From the NCBI RefSeq assembly GCF_027594865.1, contig NZ_CP089391.1, positions 1,084,501 through 1,148,500 of the forward strand: a stretch of DNA of 64,000 nt. The letters run 5' to 3'. Under the pieces are notes generated by a model. That model saw nothing but the letters and a program-made list of their open reading frames with translations, ran no database searches and was not told where the DNA came from. Positions 14,232 to 23,210 of the stretch are shown piece after piece. Position 1 is the stretch's first letter; the number at the start of each line of letters is the position of its first letter. Source of the DNA: Bradyrhizobium xenonodulans. Its GTDB lineage: Bacteria; Pseudomonadota; Alphaproteobacteria; Rhizobiales; Xanthobacteraceae. The position numbers and the translations under genes are program-made.

Positions 14232-17039
14232 TCACAGCGTCTTCAGATACTCGATCAAATCGTAGCGCTCCTGCTCTTGGAGCACGCGGCCGATGGTGCC
14301 GTCCTTGCCGGGGCCTGGCGTGCCATCGAACGAGTGGCCGGCATTGCTGTTGCCGAACAGCTCGGTGCCGTCAGACGCGCGCGTCGAGAAGCGCGACTGC
14401 CCGGTCTTGCAGCTCTCGCCGTCGACGACCGCGAAGCCAACCTGCTTCGGATCGTAGTCGCGACCGCCACCCATGCAGAATGATTTGGGGCGATCGGCCG
14501 CGGGCCTCAGCATCCAGTAGAGCGAGGGCACCGATCCGTTGTGGAGGTAAGGCGCGGTGGCCCAGACGCCGTTGAGCGGGCGCGCGCGATACCAGGGCCC
14601 CGGCTCCGTCTTGTCGGGCGGTTGCGGACCGGGATTGGGGCAGTTCTGGCGCTTACCCCACCAGGCCTGCTGAACCTTCGGGGGGATCTTGGCATCGTCC
14701 ATTGCCTTGCGGCTGACGATGTCGACGAGCACCATCAGGCCGAGCGAGTACGGCATGTCGGTCGAAGAAATATCCGGCAGATTGCAGGTCCACCAGGCAT
14801 TGAGATTTTGCGTGGGATCGAGCTTGAGAAAGCCCGGCACCTGAACCGTCCGCGTCGCCAGCACACCGGCCTGGGCGGGGTCGGTCCCCATGCCTTTGAC
14901 GCTTTTCTGGACCTCATTCAAAAATTTGTCGTCGCCGATGGCCTCCCACCGTGACGAGGACCAGATGCTCTGGTCGGGAAATTCGGTGTCGAACTTGGGA
15001 TCGTTGACCGGCCCGAGATGGCATTCGGCGCAGATCTCCGCATAGAGCTTGCGGCCGCGTTTGACGCGGTCGTCATCGATCTTCCAGGCATTATCGCCGA
15101 AGACGTCCGACGGCCATTTCGGCGATGTCAGTCCGGAGAGCTGCTTTTTCGGATAGGGCGCCGAGCCCTTCAGCAGATCCTCGATCCAGTTCAGATTCTT
15201 GATGTCCATCGACGAGCGGAACAGCGTGTCCTTGGGTGTATTGTCGGACAGATTGAGCAGCGCGGTCACGCCCAGCGCTTCGCCGGCGTTGCGGATCAGC
15301 GGTTGTTCGATGGACGCGTCATATTGCGCGAATTTGAGCCAGGGCACGGTCCAGATCGGCGGGAAGCTGACTGGCGCGTCCTTGGCATGCAGGTTCTTCT
15401 CGAAGCCGCTGAGGCCACTGAGCGCCATGTCCTGGGAGAAAACCTGGTTGCCGATGCGGTTGAGCGCGTCGAGGCGGCCATAACCTTCCTCGGTGTCCTG
15501 CTGCTTTTCTTCCTGCTTCGTTTTCGGGTTGAGCCTCGTCTTGCCGTCGATGGTTTTCGCGTAGGTCTTCTCCCAGTCGACCAGGAACGTTTCGATCGCA
15601 CGCAGCTTCTGCTTCAGCGCATCGCGATCCGCATCGCTGGCGGAGGCGCCGAGCACGCGGTCGGCAAAGCGCGTGAAGCGGCCCGGCACGAGCAGCGTGT
15701 AGGCGATCGACAGGCCGGTCGTGACCTCGAGCTTCCTGAGGTCGGTCATTGCCGGTCCGCCGTCGAAGCGGATGTCGATGCCCTTGTAGTGGATCTGGCC
15801 GGTGTGGCAGGCGGCGCAGGTCAGGCCGATCCGGTCCTCGCCGATCTGGCCGGTCGCGGGATCGGGCACGCCGGTCATGCGGGCAAAGCCGACGGGCAGG
15901 CCGTCGACGTTTTCAGCCTGGGCGCCCCAGTTGACCGGCGGATCCCAAAGCCGCGCCGGCACCGGCTTGGTCTTGTCGTAGACGTTGGCATAGCCGAACC
16001 GGCGCAGCGTGGCGTCGTCGGTGTTGATCGTCTGCGGGCTCGGAATGAAGCCGAAGCGCTGCAGATGGTCGCTGTCATGCAGCATCCCGGGCTTGGCGAA
16101 GAAATGAAGCCGTGGCTGCTCGAGTGCCATGAACCAGTTGTAGGGCACCGGGAAGGTCGCGGTGCCCTGGCTGGCGTGATGAAACCAGTGCCGGTCCTCC
16201 AGCGCCCAGTTTTGCTCGAGCCAGTACGCAGCCCGGGGTTCGACGTGCTTGGGCAATGGCGGCGCCACCAGGTCGCCGAGGATGCCGGGCAGCATCGGCT
16301 GGAATTGATCGGGAAAGCGCAGCGCCACGACGCCAAAGACGAGGAGCGCGGCGACGAGGCCGCCGGCCGCGCGCAAGATCAGCGAGGGCGGGGTGACCGG
16401 CTGGCTGACGACCCGCTGGGTGATCCTATCGGGGAATTTGCGCTCGTTGAACAATGTCCTGACCTCGGCCACGCTGAGATAGCGGTCGTCACCCTGACCC
16501 TTGCCGATGATCTTGAGCAGGATTGGCCACTCGAACTTCATCAGGATCCGGTAGTACCAGCGCGACTGATTGCCGGCGCGCTTGAGATTGTCGTCCATGA
16601 AGGTCTGGATTTGCGAGGCGTTGAGCCCGGTTTCGGTGCCGCCATCGGGATCGGCATAGGTGCTGCCGAAACTGGCGAGCCGCGCGATCTCGTCCTCGTT
16701 GACGCGCCCGTCGACGCCGAGGATGCGCGAGCCGGCACCGAGCTTGTCGAGCGGGCCGCCGCGCAGCCTGTTGAGCTGCGCGCCCCAGAAGATGCTTTGC
16801 AGGATGTGACAGGCGCCGTTGGCGATGAGTGCAACACCGCGGACCTGGATGCGGGCCGAGGTCTTCTTCAGCCCGGTCTCGCCGCTCGCATTCGCGATGG
16901 TTTGCGACAGCGTCCGGAGCGGGACGGTGCCGCCGTCGACGAAACCTTCGCCGACTAGGCCGCGTAGGAAGGGGCAGGGATTATCTGGCGAGACCTGGAT
17001 CGAGGGATCGAAGGGGGGCTTCGAGGCGGGGTCGTTCAT
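14232..17039 (-). CDS. Membrane-anchored di-heme cytochrome c peroxidase-like protein
   Basis: A 935-residue protein with two c-type haem sites, C408-A-A-C-H412 and C670-A-E-C-H674, in a C-terminal part resembling MauG/CcpA di-heme peroxidases but much longer than the usual 320-400 residues. One transmembrane helix (about 218-239) separates a 215-residue N-terminal part from the haem part, which should face the periplasm. The N-terminal part begins with a P21-C-P23 motif followed by FLRGLVGEGFVDGG, and ends YLSVAEVRTLFNERKFPD; both segments recall heme-thiolate peroxidases (inference). The ATG at 17039 is the first in frame. Substrate unknown. Confidence 0.8.
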   Translation of the reverse strand: MNDPASKPPFDPSIQVSPDNPCPFLRGLVGEGFVDGGTVPLRTLSQTIANASGETGLKKTSARIQVRGVALIANGACHILQSIFWGAQLNRLRGGPLDKLGAGSRILGVDGRVNEDEIARLASFGSTYADPDGGTETGLNASQIQTFMDDNLKRAGNQSRWYYRILMKFEWPILLKIIGKGQGDDRYLSVAEVRTLFNERKFPDRITQRVVSQPVTPPSLILRAAGGLVAALLVFGVVALRFPDQFQPMLPGILGDLVAPPLPKHVEPRAAYWLEQNWALEDRHWFHHASQGTATFPVPYNWFMALEQPRLHFFAKPGMLHDSDHLQRFGFIPSPQTINTDDATLRRFGYANVYDKTKPVPARLWDPPVNWGAQAENVDGLPVGFARMTGVPDPATGQIGEDRIGLTCAACHTGQIHYKGIDIRFDGGPAMTDLRKLEVTTGLSIAYTLLVPGRFTRFADRVLGASASDADRDALKQKLRAIETFLVDWEKTYAKTIDGKTRLNPKTKQEEKQQDTEEGYGRLDALNRIGNQVFSQDMALSGLSGFEKNLHAKDAPVSFPPIWTVPWLKFAQYDASIEQPLIRNAGEALGVTALLNLSDNTPKDTLFRSSMDIKNLNWIEDLLKGSAPYPKKQLSGLTSPKWPSDVFGDNAWKIDDDRVKRGRKLYAEICAECHLGPVNDPKFDTEFPDQSIWSSSRWEAIGDDKFLNEVQKSVKGMGTDPAQAGVLATRTVQVPGFLKLDPTQNLNAWWTCNLPDISSTDMPYSLGLMVLVDIVSRKAMDDAKIPPKVQQAWWGKRQNCPNPGPQPPDKTEPGPWYRARPLNGVWATAPYLHNGSVPSLYWMLRPAADRPKSFCMGGGRDYDPKQVGFAVVDGESCKTGQSRFSTRASDGTELFGNSNAGHSFDGTPGPGKDGTIGRVLQEQERYDLIEYLKTL

Positions 17040-17223
17040 GGCCCAAAATCCTGAAAACGGCGAATCGTGAAATGCGCGCCGATCAAGCGCGAAAAAGTCC
17101 TAACAAACCGGCAGCAGCTTATACTACTTCAGCGTGTAGCGAAGTGTGGCGGAATTCACTGTCGTGTCAATAAGAGCCGGCGCGAGGTCGCCAAAGGACT
17201 GTTGAGAGAACGCTGCCCGGATG

Positions 17224-19020
17224 TCAGGACTCGGCGGCGCGTTTGACGTCGCTCTGGACCAGGGTCAGCTTGCCGAGCGGCACACCCGCATTCAGGAGCC
17301 CCTCGCGGTAATGGGCGAGGTCCTCGGGCCGCTTCCAGTGGAAATTGCGCAAGTGACGATCGACATTCAGGGTCGGGTAGTGGCCCATGAGCACGGCGGT
17401 GGCCTCGGTCGCCTCATCGTCCCGGCGCAACTGTGCCAGCGCCGCGGCGCGGATCGCCAGCGCCTGCATGTGGTTCGGGTTGATGTAGAGCTGCTCGCGG
17501 GCCCAGGACAGCGTCGCGTCGTATTGCCTCAGCAGATAATGGCTGAAGGCGTTCAGCGCGGCCCATTGGTAGCGCGGGTCGCTGTTGTCGCGCTGCGCGG
17601 CCATCGAGAACAGCTCGATCGCCTCGCGGTGCTCGCCGATGACGAAATGGCAGATGCCGAGCACGCCGCGCGCGCCATTGTCGTAGGGGTTGAGGGCAAC
17701 CGCGCGCTTGGCGGCGTCCATCGCGGCCTCGTAATGCCCCTCCATGGCGTGGGCCCAGGACAGGATCGAGAATGCGAAGGAGGAGCGCGGGTCGAGCCGG
17801 ACGCTGGTCTCGGCGAGGTTCATCGCCTCGGCCCACATCTCGCGCGTGCCTTTGACCCAGCCGAACTGAATGCTCTGGATCTGGATCGTGGCGAGATAGG
17901 CGTGGGCGATCGACAGTTTGGAATCGACCGCGATGGCCTCCCGGAACAGGTCGACGGCGGTGGCCAGGTCCTCTTTGGTCTGCCGGTAGTAGTGTGACAG
18001 CCCCTTGAGGAAGCGGTCCCAGGCGGTCACGTCGGTCGAGAGCCGCGCCGGCGCCGAGGCCTCCGCCCTGACGATCTCGGTGGCGATGGCCGCGGACAGG
18101 TTGGTGGTGATCTCATCCTGCATCGCGAACAGGTCGCCGATGTCGCGGTCGTAGCGGCCGGTCCAGAGCTGCTCGCCGGTCTCCGGCGCGATCAGCTCGG
18201 CGGTGACGCGGATCTTGGCGCCGGCGCGCCGCACCGAGCCCTGGATCAGATAGGTGGCGTCGATCTCGCGCGCGATCAGGCGCGTGCTCGTGTTCTTGCC
18301 CTTGAAGGCGAAGGTCGAGTTGCGGCTCAGCACGCGATAGAAGGATTGCAGCGACAGCGCGTGGATCAAATCCTCGGTGAGGCCGTCGGAGAAATATTCG
18401 TCCTGGGCGTCGCTGAGATTGGCGAAGGGCAGCACGCCGACGATCGCGGTGCGGTACTGCTGCGAGAGAGCGGAGGCCTCCCGGAGCTCGGGGGCCAGCG
18501 CCGGCGCGCCCTCGGGCGTCCAGGTCCAGACCCCGACGGCATCCCTGATGTTCTTGAAGCGATGGTTGCCGGCATCGGTCAGCGGCACGGTGAGATGCTT
18601 GCTCGCCTCCCGATGGGCCTTGGCCGAGATCGCGAAGCCTCCGGGGCTCGCCACGGCTTCGAGGCGGACGGCGATGTTGACATCGTCACCGAAGACCTCG
18701 TCCTCGTCGGCGATGACGTCGCCCATGTGGATGCCGAGGCGGAACTGCATGGCCCGGTCGGCAGGCAGATGGTGATTGCGCTCCGCCATCAGCGTCTGCA
18801 TCGCGATCGCCGCCTCGGTGGCGCCGACGATCGAGGGGAACTCGAGCAGGAAGCCGTCGCCGGTGTTTTTGACGACGCGGCCGCCATGGTTGAGGATGAT
18901 AGGGTGGATCGCGCTGCGATGGGCCTTGAAGGCGGCATGGGTGCCGGCCTCGTCACTGCCCATCATGCGCGAATAGCCGGCGACATCGGCGCAGACGATG
19001 GCGGCCAGACGTCTTTCCAT
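17224..19020 (-). CDS. Class III adenylate cyclase-like protein with TolB-like and TPR regions
   Basis: A 598-residue protein starting RRLAAIVCADVAGYSRMM, the usual N-terminus of stand-alone rhizobial cyclases. Metal-binding aspartates lie in CADVAGYS and KNTGDGFLLEF, and the Asn/Arg transition-state pair in NIAVRLEAVA. A TolB-like N-domain type segment follows (IVGVLPFANLSDAQDEYFSDG), then TPR helices (about residues 390-580; AYLATIQIQSIQFG, AVALNPYDNGARGVLGICHF). It probably makes cAMP and senses partners through the TPRs. ATG 19020 follows TTGGAG at ten bases; the longer frame upstream has no family match. Confidence 0.87.
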   Translation of the reverse strand: MERRLAAIVCADVAGYSRMMGSDEAGTHAAFKAHRSAIHPIILNHGGRVVKNTGDGFLLEFPSIVGATEAAIAMQTLMAERNHHLPADRAMQFRLGIHMGDVIADEDEVFGDDVNIAVRLEAVASPGGFAISAKAHREASKHLTVPLTDAGNHRFKNIRDAVGVWTWTPEGAPALAPELREASALSQQYRTAIVGVLPFANLSDAQDEYFSDGLTEDLIHALSLQSFYRVLSRNSTFAFKGKNTSTRLIAREIDATYLIQGSVRRAGAKIRVTAELIAPETGEQLWTGRYDRDIGDLFAMQDEITTNLSAAIATEIVRAEASAPARLSTDVTAWDRFLKGLSHYYRQTKEDLATAVDLFREAIAVDSKLSIAHAYLATIQIQSIQFGWVKGTREMWAEAMNLAETSVRLDPRSSFAFSILSWAHAMEGHYEAAMDAAKRAVALNPYDNGARGVLGICHFVIGEHREAIELFSMAAQRDNSDPRYQWAALNAFSHYLLRQYDATLSWAREQLYINPNHMQALAIRAAALAQLRRDDEATEATAVLMGHYPTLNVDRHLRNFHWKRPEDLAHYREGLLNAGVPLGKLTLVQSDVKRAAES

Positions 19021-19256
19021 AATCCGGGGCTCCAAGAGACTTGGAAGGGATCGACGACCGGCCACGGCGTGGCAGCCGCCTCGAATCCCGCATTTCGAGA
19101 ACCCTGCCTTTATAGAGCAGATGCAGCCGGGCGATAGTATGATCCGCATTGCAAATTCGCGGTAAATCCCACGCAATCCCGGCGGTGGACGAGGGCGGGT
19201 GAACCGACTAAGCCCACCCCTTGAGACCGACGGTCGGACGGCGGGGCACCTCACAC

Positions 19257-19889
19257 ATGCTGGGCATTCACGAAATCTGGCTCTTCATCCTGTCGGGCGT
19301 GCTGCTCAACATCACACCGGGGCCCGATACGGTCTATGTGATCGGCCGCAGCATGCAGATGGGCTGGCGCGGCGGCGCTGCTGCCGCCTTGGGCATCAGT
19401 TGCGGCTGCTTTTTCCACGTTGCGGGCGCCGCGATCGGCCTTTCGGCCCTGCTGATGGCCTCGTCGACCGCGTTCTCGATCCTGAAGCTGGTCGGTGCGG
19501 CCTATCTGGTCGTAACAGGCCTTCAGATGCTGTGGTCACGTCCGGTGCTGGCCTCGGCCATCGGCGAGCCGGTGCGGAGCTCGCTGCGGCGGGTCTTCCT
19601 CCAGGGCGTCTTCACCAACGCGCTCAATCCCAAGGTCGCGCTGTTCTTCCTGGCGTTCCTGCCGCAATTCGTCGCAGCCGATTCGGCGCACAAGCCGATC
19701 GCTTTCCTGACCCTCGGCCTGATCTTCATCTGCACGGGCACGCTGTGGTGCCTGGTGCTGGCGGCGTTCGCGGCAAAGGCCGCGCATCGCTTGCGGACCT
19801 CTGAGGGCGCGATCGCCTGGGTCAACCGCGCGCTCGGCGGCCTCTTCATCTATCTCGGCATCCGCGTCGCCATGCTGGAGACGCGGTAG
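19257..19889 (+). CDS. LysE/RhtB family exporter
   Basis: A 210-residue inner-membrane protein with about six hydrophobic segments and the family signature SGVLLNITPGPDTVYVIGRS near the N-terminus. GVFTNALNPKVALFFLAFLP is also typical. Members export amino acids or their analogues. The ATG at 19257 fits the family N-terminus; an earlier in-frame ATG adds a non-homologous leader. The substrate cannot be told from sequence. Confidence 0.9.
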   Translation: MLGIHEIWLFILSGVLLNITPGPDTVYVIGRSMQMGWRGGAAAALGISCGCFFHVAGAAIGLSALLMASSTAFSILKLVGAAYLVVTGLQMLWSRPVLASAIGEPVRSSLRRVFLQGVFTNALNPKVALFFLAFLPQFVAADSAHKPIAFLTLGLIFICTGTLWCLVLAAFAAKAAHRLRTSEGAIAWVNRALGGLFIYLGIRVAMLETR

Positions 19890-19955
19890 CTCGTTCGAAC
19901 GAATGAGGGGAGCAGAGCGCGGCTCGCCCGATCCCGGCCGCGTGGGGAGGGTTTG

Positions 19956-20366
19956 ATGATTCGTGGAAGCTGTCTGTGCGGCGCCGTGCGTTTCGAGATC
20001 GATCGGGTGCGCGCTCTCACGCATTGTCATTGCGGCAATTGCCGCAAGCTGTCCGGTACGGCATTCGCCACCTATGCCCATGTCGATGCCGACAAATTTC
20101 GCTTCGTTGCGGGCGAGGACATGACGATGGCTTACGAATCCGCGCCGGGGAGTTTCCGCTATCGGTGCAGGACCTGCGGCTGCCTAACCCCGGGCAAGGC
20201 GAGCTATCTGCCGACCGTCAGCATTCCCGCAGGCCTCCTCGATGACGATCCGCAAGCGAGGCCCCGCCTGCACGTCTTCACCTCGTCGCGTGCGCCGTGG
20301 TGGACGATCCAGGACGATCTGCCCCAGCATGAAAAATGGGTGCCGGGCTACGGGCCGAAGACATAG
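19956..20366 (+). CDS. GFA-family zinc protein
   Basis: A 136-residue member of the GFA (glutathione-dependent formaldehyde-activating enzyme-like) family. All zinc-binding motifs are present: C-L-C-G near residue 7, H-C-H-C-G-N-C-R-K-L-S-G around residue 27, and C-R-T-C-G-C near 73. The ATG at 19956 lies five bases after GGGGAGGG. Actual activity of most GFA relatives is unproven. It converges with the TSUP gene, leaving five bases between the stops. Confidence 0.9.
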   Translation: MIRGSCLCGAVRFEIDRVRALTHCHCGNCRKLSGTAFATYAHVDADKFRFVAGEDMTMAYESAPGSFRYRCRTCGCLTPGKASYLPTVSIPAGLLDDDPQARPRLHVFTSSRAPWWTIQDDLPQHEKWVPGYGPKT

Positions 20367-20371
20367 GCCTC

Positions 20372-21124
20372 TCAGGTGAACTCTGTCAGCAATGCGCTGC
20401 CGGCCAGATAAAGGCCGAGCAGGATCATCGCGATCAGGAACCAGCGGCGAAATGCTTCGGCCGGCATCCGTGCCCGCACCGACTGGCCGATGAACATGCC
20501 GGCAAAGGCCATGGCCATGCCCACGGCGCCCGGCACGGCATTGGCCGGTGTCAGCAATCCGCCGGCCGTCAGGTTGAAGGCGAGCGCCAGCGTCGCCGTC
20601 GTGAAGAAGACGCCGAGCGCCTGCACCAGCTCGTCCTTCTCCATGCCGATCGCCTGCATGAACGGCATCGAGGGGATCACCTGCACGCCGGTCGAGGCCG
20701 AGATGATGCCGGTGATCACGCCGACGACGCCGCCGACCCATTTTTCGTTCTGTGCCGCGACGTGGAACTTGAATTTGTTCAGGCCGATCACGGCGTAGAT
20801 GACGAGCAGGGCGCCGAGCACGATCGTGCCGTAGCGCGCATGCGGGCCGGTCAGCGCGCCGGCATTGATCCAGCATCCGATCACGGTGCCGATCATCAGC
20901 GGCCAAAGCCGCCTCAGGATGTCGCGCAAGTAAGGGCCGACGAAGGTCTGCCAGATATTGGTGACGATGGCGGGCACGATCACGATGGCGATCGCGCGGC
21001 TCGGTGCCATGCTCACCGCGAGCAGGCCCATGGACACGGTCGGCAGGCCGAGCCCGACCACGCCCTTGACGAATCCGGCGATCAGGAAGACGGCGGCGAT
21101 GAGGATGAGGAGCGGGTCGATCAT
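20372..21124 (-). CDS. TSUP (TauE/SafE) family membrane transporter
   Basis: A 250-residue polytopic protein with eight or so hydrophobic segments. It begins with LLILIAAVFLIAGFVKGVVG, followed by GLGLPTVSMGLL; the G-x-x-K-G-x-x-G-x-G-x-P signature is typical of TSUP proteins that export sulfite, organosulfonates or related anions. A repeat of this signature is visible as GVVGVITGIISASTGVQVIP. The ATG at 21124 was chosen over a frame extension of 44 codons with no homology. Confidence 0.9.
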   Translation of the reverse strand: MIDPLLILIAAVFLIAGFVKGVVGLGLPTVSMGLLAVSMAPSRAIAIVIVPAIVTNIWQTFVGPYLRDILRRLWPLMIGTVIGCWINAGALTGPHARYGTIVLGALLVIYAVIGLNKFKFHVAAQNEKWVGGVVGVITGIISASTGVQVIPSMPFMQAIGMEKDELVQALGVFFTTATLALAFNLTAGGLLTPANAVPGAVGMAMAFAGMFIGQSVRARMPAEAFRRWFLIAMILLGLYLAGSALLTEFT

Positions 21125-21201
21125 ATCTGCACATTGACCGAAGCCGCACGCGGGCACAATCTGAAGGTTACGGAGACAGCCTTCGTTCAGGCCGAAGGCT
21201 A

Positions 21202-21250
21202 GAGCATGATCCGGAAAAGTGGGCAGCGGTTTTCCGACTAGATCATGCTC
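21202..21250. repeat. 49-bp dispersed palindrome, GCATGATCCGGAAAA type, copy 1
   Basis: The arms GAGCATGATC and GATCATGCTC pair, with inner GGAAAA and TTTTCC also complementary around GTGGGCAGCGG. A near-identical copy is at 23151-23195. This one ends 23 bases before the LysR start codon, so it falls in that gene's leader or promoter. Confidence 0.8.
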
Positions 21251-21273
21251 CAACAATAAGAAGGAGACCTGCG

Positions 21274-22164
21274 ATGCGCTTCGACCTCGTCGACCTCCAG
21301 CTCTTCATCGCGGTCGCCGACCAGCGCAGCATCACCCGCGGGGCGGAGCGGTCTCATCTCGCGCTGGCCTCGGCCAGCGCACGGATCAAGGGGCTCGAGG
21401 ATGCGCTCGGCGTCGCCCTGCTCAAGCGCGGGCGCCGCGGTGTCGAGTTGACGGCGGCGGGCGAGAGCCTGCTCGATCATGCGCGCCTCGTCATCCACCA
21501 GATCGACGCCATGCGCGGCGATCTCGCCGGCTTTGCCAGCGGCGTACGCGCCAGCGTGCACTTTCTCGCCAACACCTCCGGGCTCTCGGAGCATCTGCCG
21601 AAGGCGCTGGCCGGCTTCCTGCGCGAGCATCGCGACGTCGCCATCGACATCGAGGAGCGCGAGAGCACCGACATCGCGGCCGCGATCACCGCGGGTGCCG
21701 CCGATCTCGGCTTCGCCGCCGAGCACGCGCTCCCTGATCATATCGAGCGTTTCGTGTTCAGCGAGGATCGCCTGACGCTGGTGACGTCGAAGCGCGGCCC
21801 GCTGGCCGGCCGCCGCCAGATCGATTTCCAGGAGGCGGGGACTTGCGAGTTCGTCGGGCTGACCAGCGCCACCGCGCTGCAGATGCACATCTCGAAGCAC
21901 GCCGCGCGGCTTGGCATGCGCCCGCATTTTCGCGCGCGCCTGCGCGATTTCGACGCGATCTGCCAGATGGTCGCCGCCGATGTCGGCGTTGCACTCGTGC
22001 CCGAATCCGCCGCCCGCCGCTGCGCCAGGCTGATGCCGCTCGCGATGGTCCGCCTGCGCGATGCCTGGGCCAACCGCAAGCTCGTGATCTGCGCGCGGAG
22101 CTTCAAGGCACTGCCGCGGCCGGCGAAGATGCTGGTGGAGCATTTAAGGGCGGCGGCGGTGTGA
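21274..22164 (+). CDS. LysR-family transcriptional regulator
   Basis: A 296-residue LTTR. The N-terminal winged-helix domain (about residues 1-60) has DLQLFIAVADQRSITRGAER and the recognition-helix region SASARIKGLEDALG; the C-terminal periplasmic-binding-like effector domain covers about 90-290. The ATG at 21274 follows AAGGAGACCTGCG. Its natural targets are not obvious: the divergent neighbour is the TSUP gene and the convergent one a Bug-type binding protein, either of which it may control. Confidence 0.92.
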   Translation: MRFDLVDLQLFIAVADQRSITRGAERSHLALASASARIKGLEDALGVALLKRGRRGVELTAAGESLLDHARLVIHQIDAMRGDLAGFASGVRASVHFLANTSGLSEHLPKALAGFLREHRDVAIDIEERESTDIAAAITAGAADLGFAAEHALPDHIERFVFSEDRLTLVTSKRGPLAGRRQIDFQEAGTCEFVGLTSATALQMHISKHAARLGMRPHFRARLRDFDAICQMVAADVGVALVPESAARRCARLMPLAMVRLRDAWANRKLVICARSFKALPRPAKMLVEHLRAAAV

Positions 22165-22171
22165 GGGCAGA

Positions 22172-23137
22172 CTATCTCGCCGTCTCCACCCCGGCGTCCT
22201 TGATCACCTTCGCCCACTTCTTCGTCTCATCGGCGATGAATGCGCGAAAATGCTCCGGCTCGTCGCCGATCAGCGTCGCGCCTTGCTGGCTAAGCTTTTC
22301 CTTCACCGCGGGATCCGCCATGGCCTTGGTCGCGAGGGCATGCAGCGCGGCGACGATCTCCTTCGGTGTGCCCTTGGGCGCGACCATGCCGTACCAGTTC
22401 TCGACGCGCAGATCGGGAAAACCCGCTTCTGAAAGAGTCGGCACCTCAGGCGCGGTCGGTGCGCGCTCGGCGGAACCGATCGCGATCGGCCGCAGCGCGC
22501 CGGCCTTGACCTGCGGCAGCAGCACGGGGAGATCGAGGAACGTCATCTGCACCTGCTGGCCCAACAGATCATTCACCGCGGGCGCGGCGCCGCGATAGGG
22601 CACGTGCACGATGTCGATCTTCGCCGTCAGCTTGAACAGCGCGCCGGCGAGATGCGGCAGGCTGCCGGGGCCGGAGGAGGCGAAGTTGAGCTTTCCGGGC
22701 TGCGCCTTGGCCAGCGCAATCAGCTCACTGATGTTTTTCGCCTCCACATTGGTGGCGACGACGAGCATTTCCGGCACGGTCGCAACCAGCGTCACCGGCG
22801 TGAGGTCGCTCGCCGTGTCGTAGGCGACCCTCTCCATGCTCGGACTGATCGCGAGCGCGCCGGCTGAGGAGATCGCGATGGTATAGCCGTCGGGCGCGGC
22901 CTTCGAGACCGCGTCGGTGCCGAGCACGCCGCCCTGGCCGCCGCGATTGTCGATCAGCACCGGCTGGCCCGACAGTTCCGACATGCGCTGGCCGATCACC
23001 CGGGCGATGATGTCGTTGGGGCCGCCGGCCGGGAACGGCACGATCAGCTTGATCGGCTTGGCTGGAAAATTCTGCGCGGATGCGAGCGTCGGCAGCAGAA
23101 GCAGGATGGCGAGGAGGAGCGTGTGTCGGGTTTTCAT
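22172..23137 (-). CDS. Bug/TctC-type tripartite tricarboxylate transporter substrate-binding protein
   Basis: A 321-residue periplasmic binding protein with a signal peptide (LLLAILLLLPTLASAQ). The mature start NFPAKPIKLIVPFPAGGPND is the family hallmark, together with LIDNRGGQGGVLGTDAV and VPYRGAAPAVNDLLGQQV. Such proteins capture carboxylates or related solutes for TctAB permeases, or act as orphan sensors. No TctA or TctB gene lies nearby, so it is an orphan here. Stops of this gene and the LysR gene are seven bases apart. Confidence 0.92.
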   Translation of the reverse strand: MKTRHTLLLAILLLLPTLASAQNFPAKPIKLIVPFPAGGPNDIIARVIGQRMSELSGQPVLIDNRGGQGGVLGTDAVSKAAPDGYTIAISSAGALAISPSMERVAYDTASDLTPVTLVATVPEMLVVATNVEAKNISELIALAKAQPGKLNFASSGPGSLPHLAGALFKLTAKIDIVHVPYRGAAPAVNDLLGQQVQMTFLDLPVLLPQVKAGALRPIAIGSAERAPTAPEVPTLSEAGFPDLRVENWYGMVAPKGTPKEIVAALHALATKAMADPAVKEKLSQQGATLIGDEPEHFRAFIADETKKWAKVIKDAGVETAR

Positions 23138-23150
23138 ACAGGCCCTCGAA

Positions 23151-23195
23151 GCATGATCCGGAAAAGTGTGCAGCGGTTTTCCGACAAGATCATGC
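23151..23195. repeat. 45-bp dispersed palindrome, GCATGATCCGGAAAA type, copy 2
   Basis: GCATGATC and GATCATGC form the outer arms; the interior matches the 21202-21250 copy at nearly every position. It lies between hisN and the Bug-type gene, 13 bases upstream of the latter's start codon on the minus strand. Both copies thus sit in gene leaders. Confidence 0.8.
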
Positions 23196-23210
23196 GCAAA
23201 CGAAAAAGGC

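Noticed and set aside
15018..16958. A 646-codon open frame antisense to the di-heme protein gene.
   Set aside because: The opposite strand has two CxxCH sites and a membrane helix in a coherent protein; this frame has antisense composition and no ribosome-binding site.
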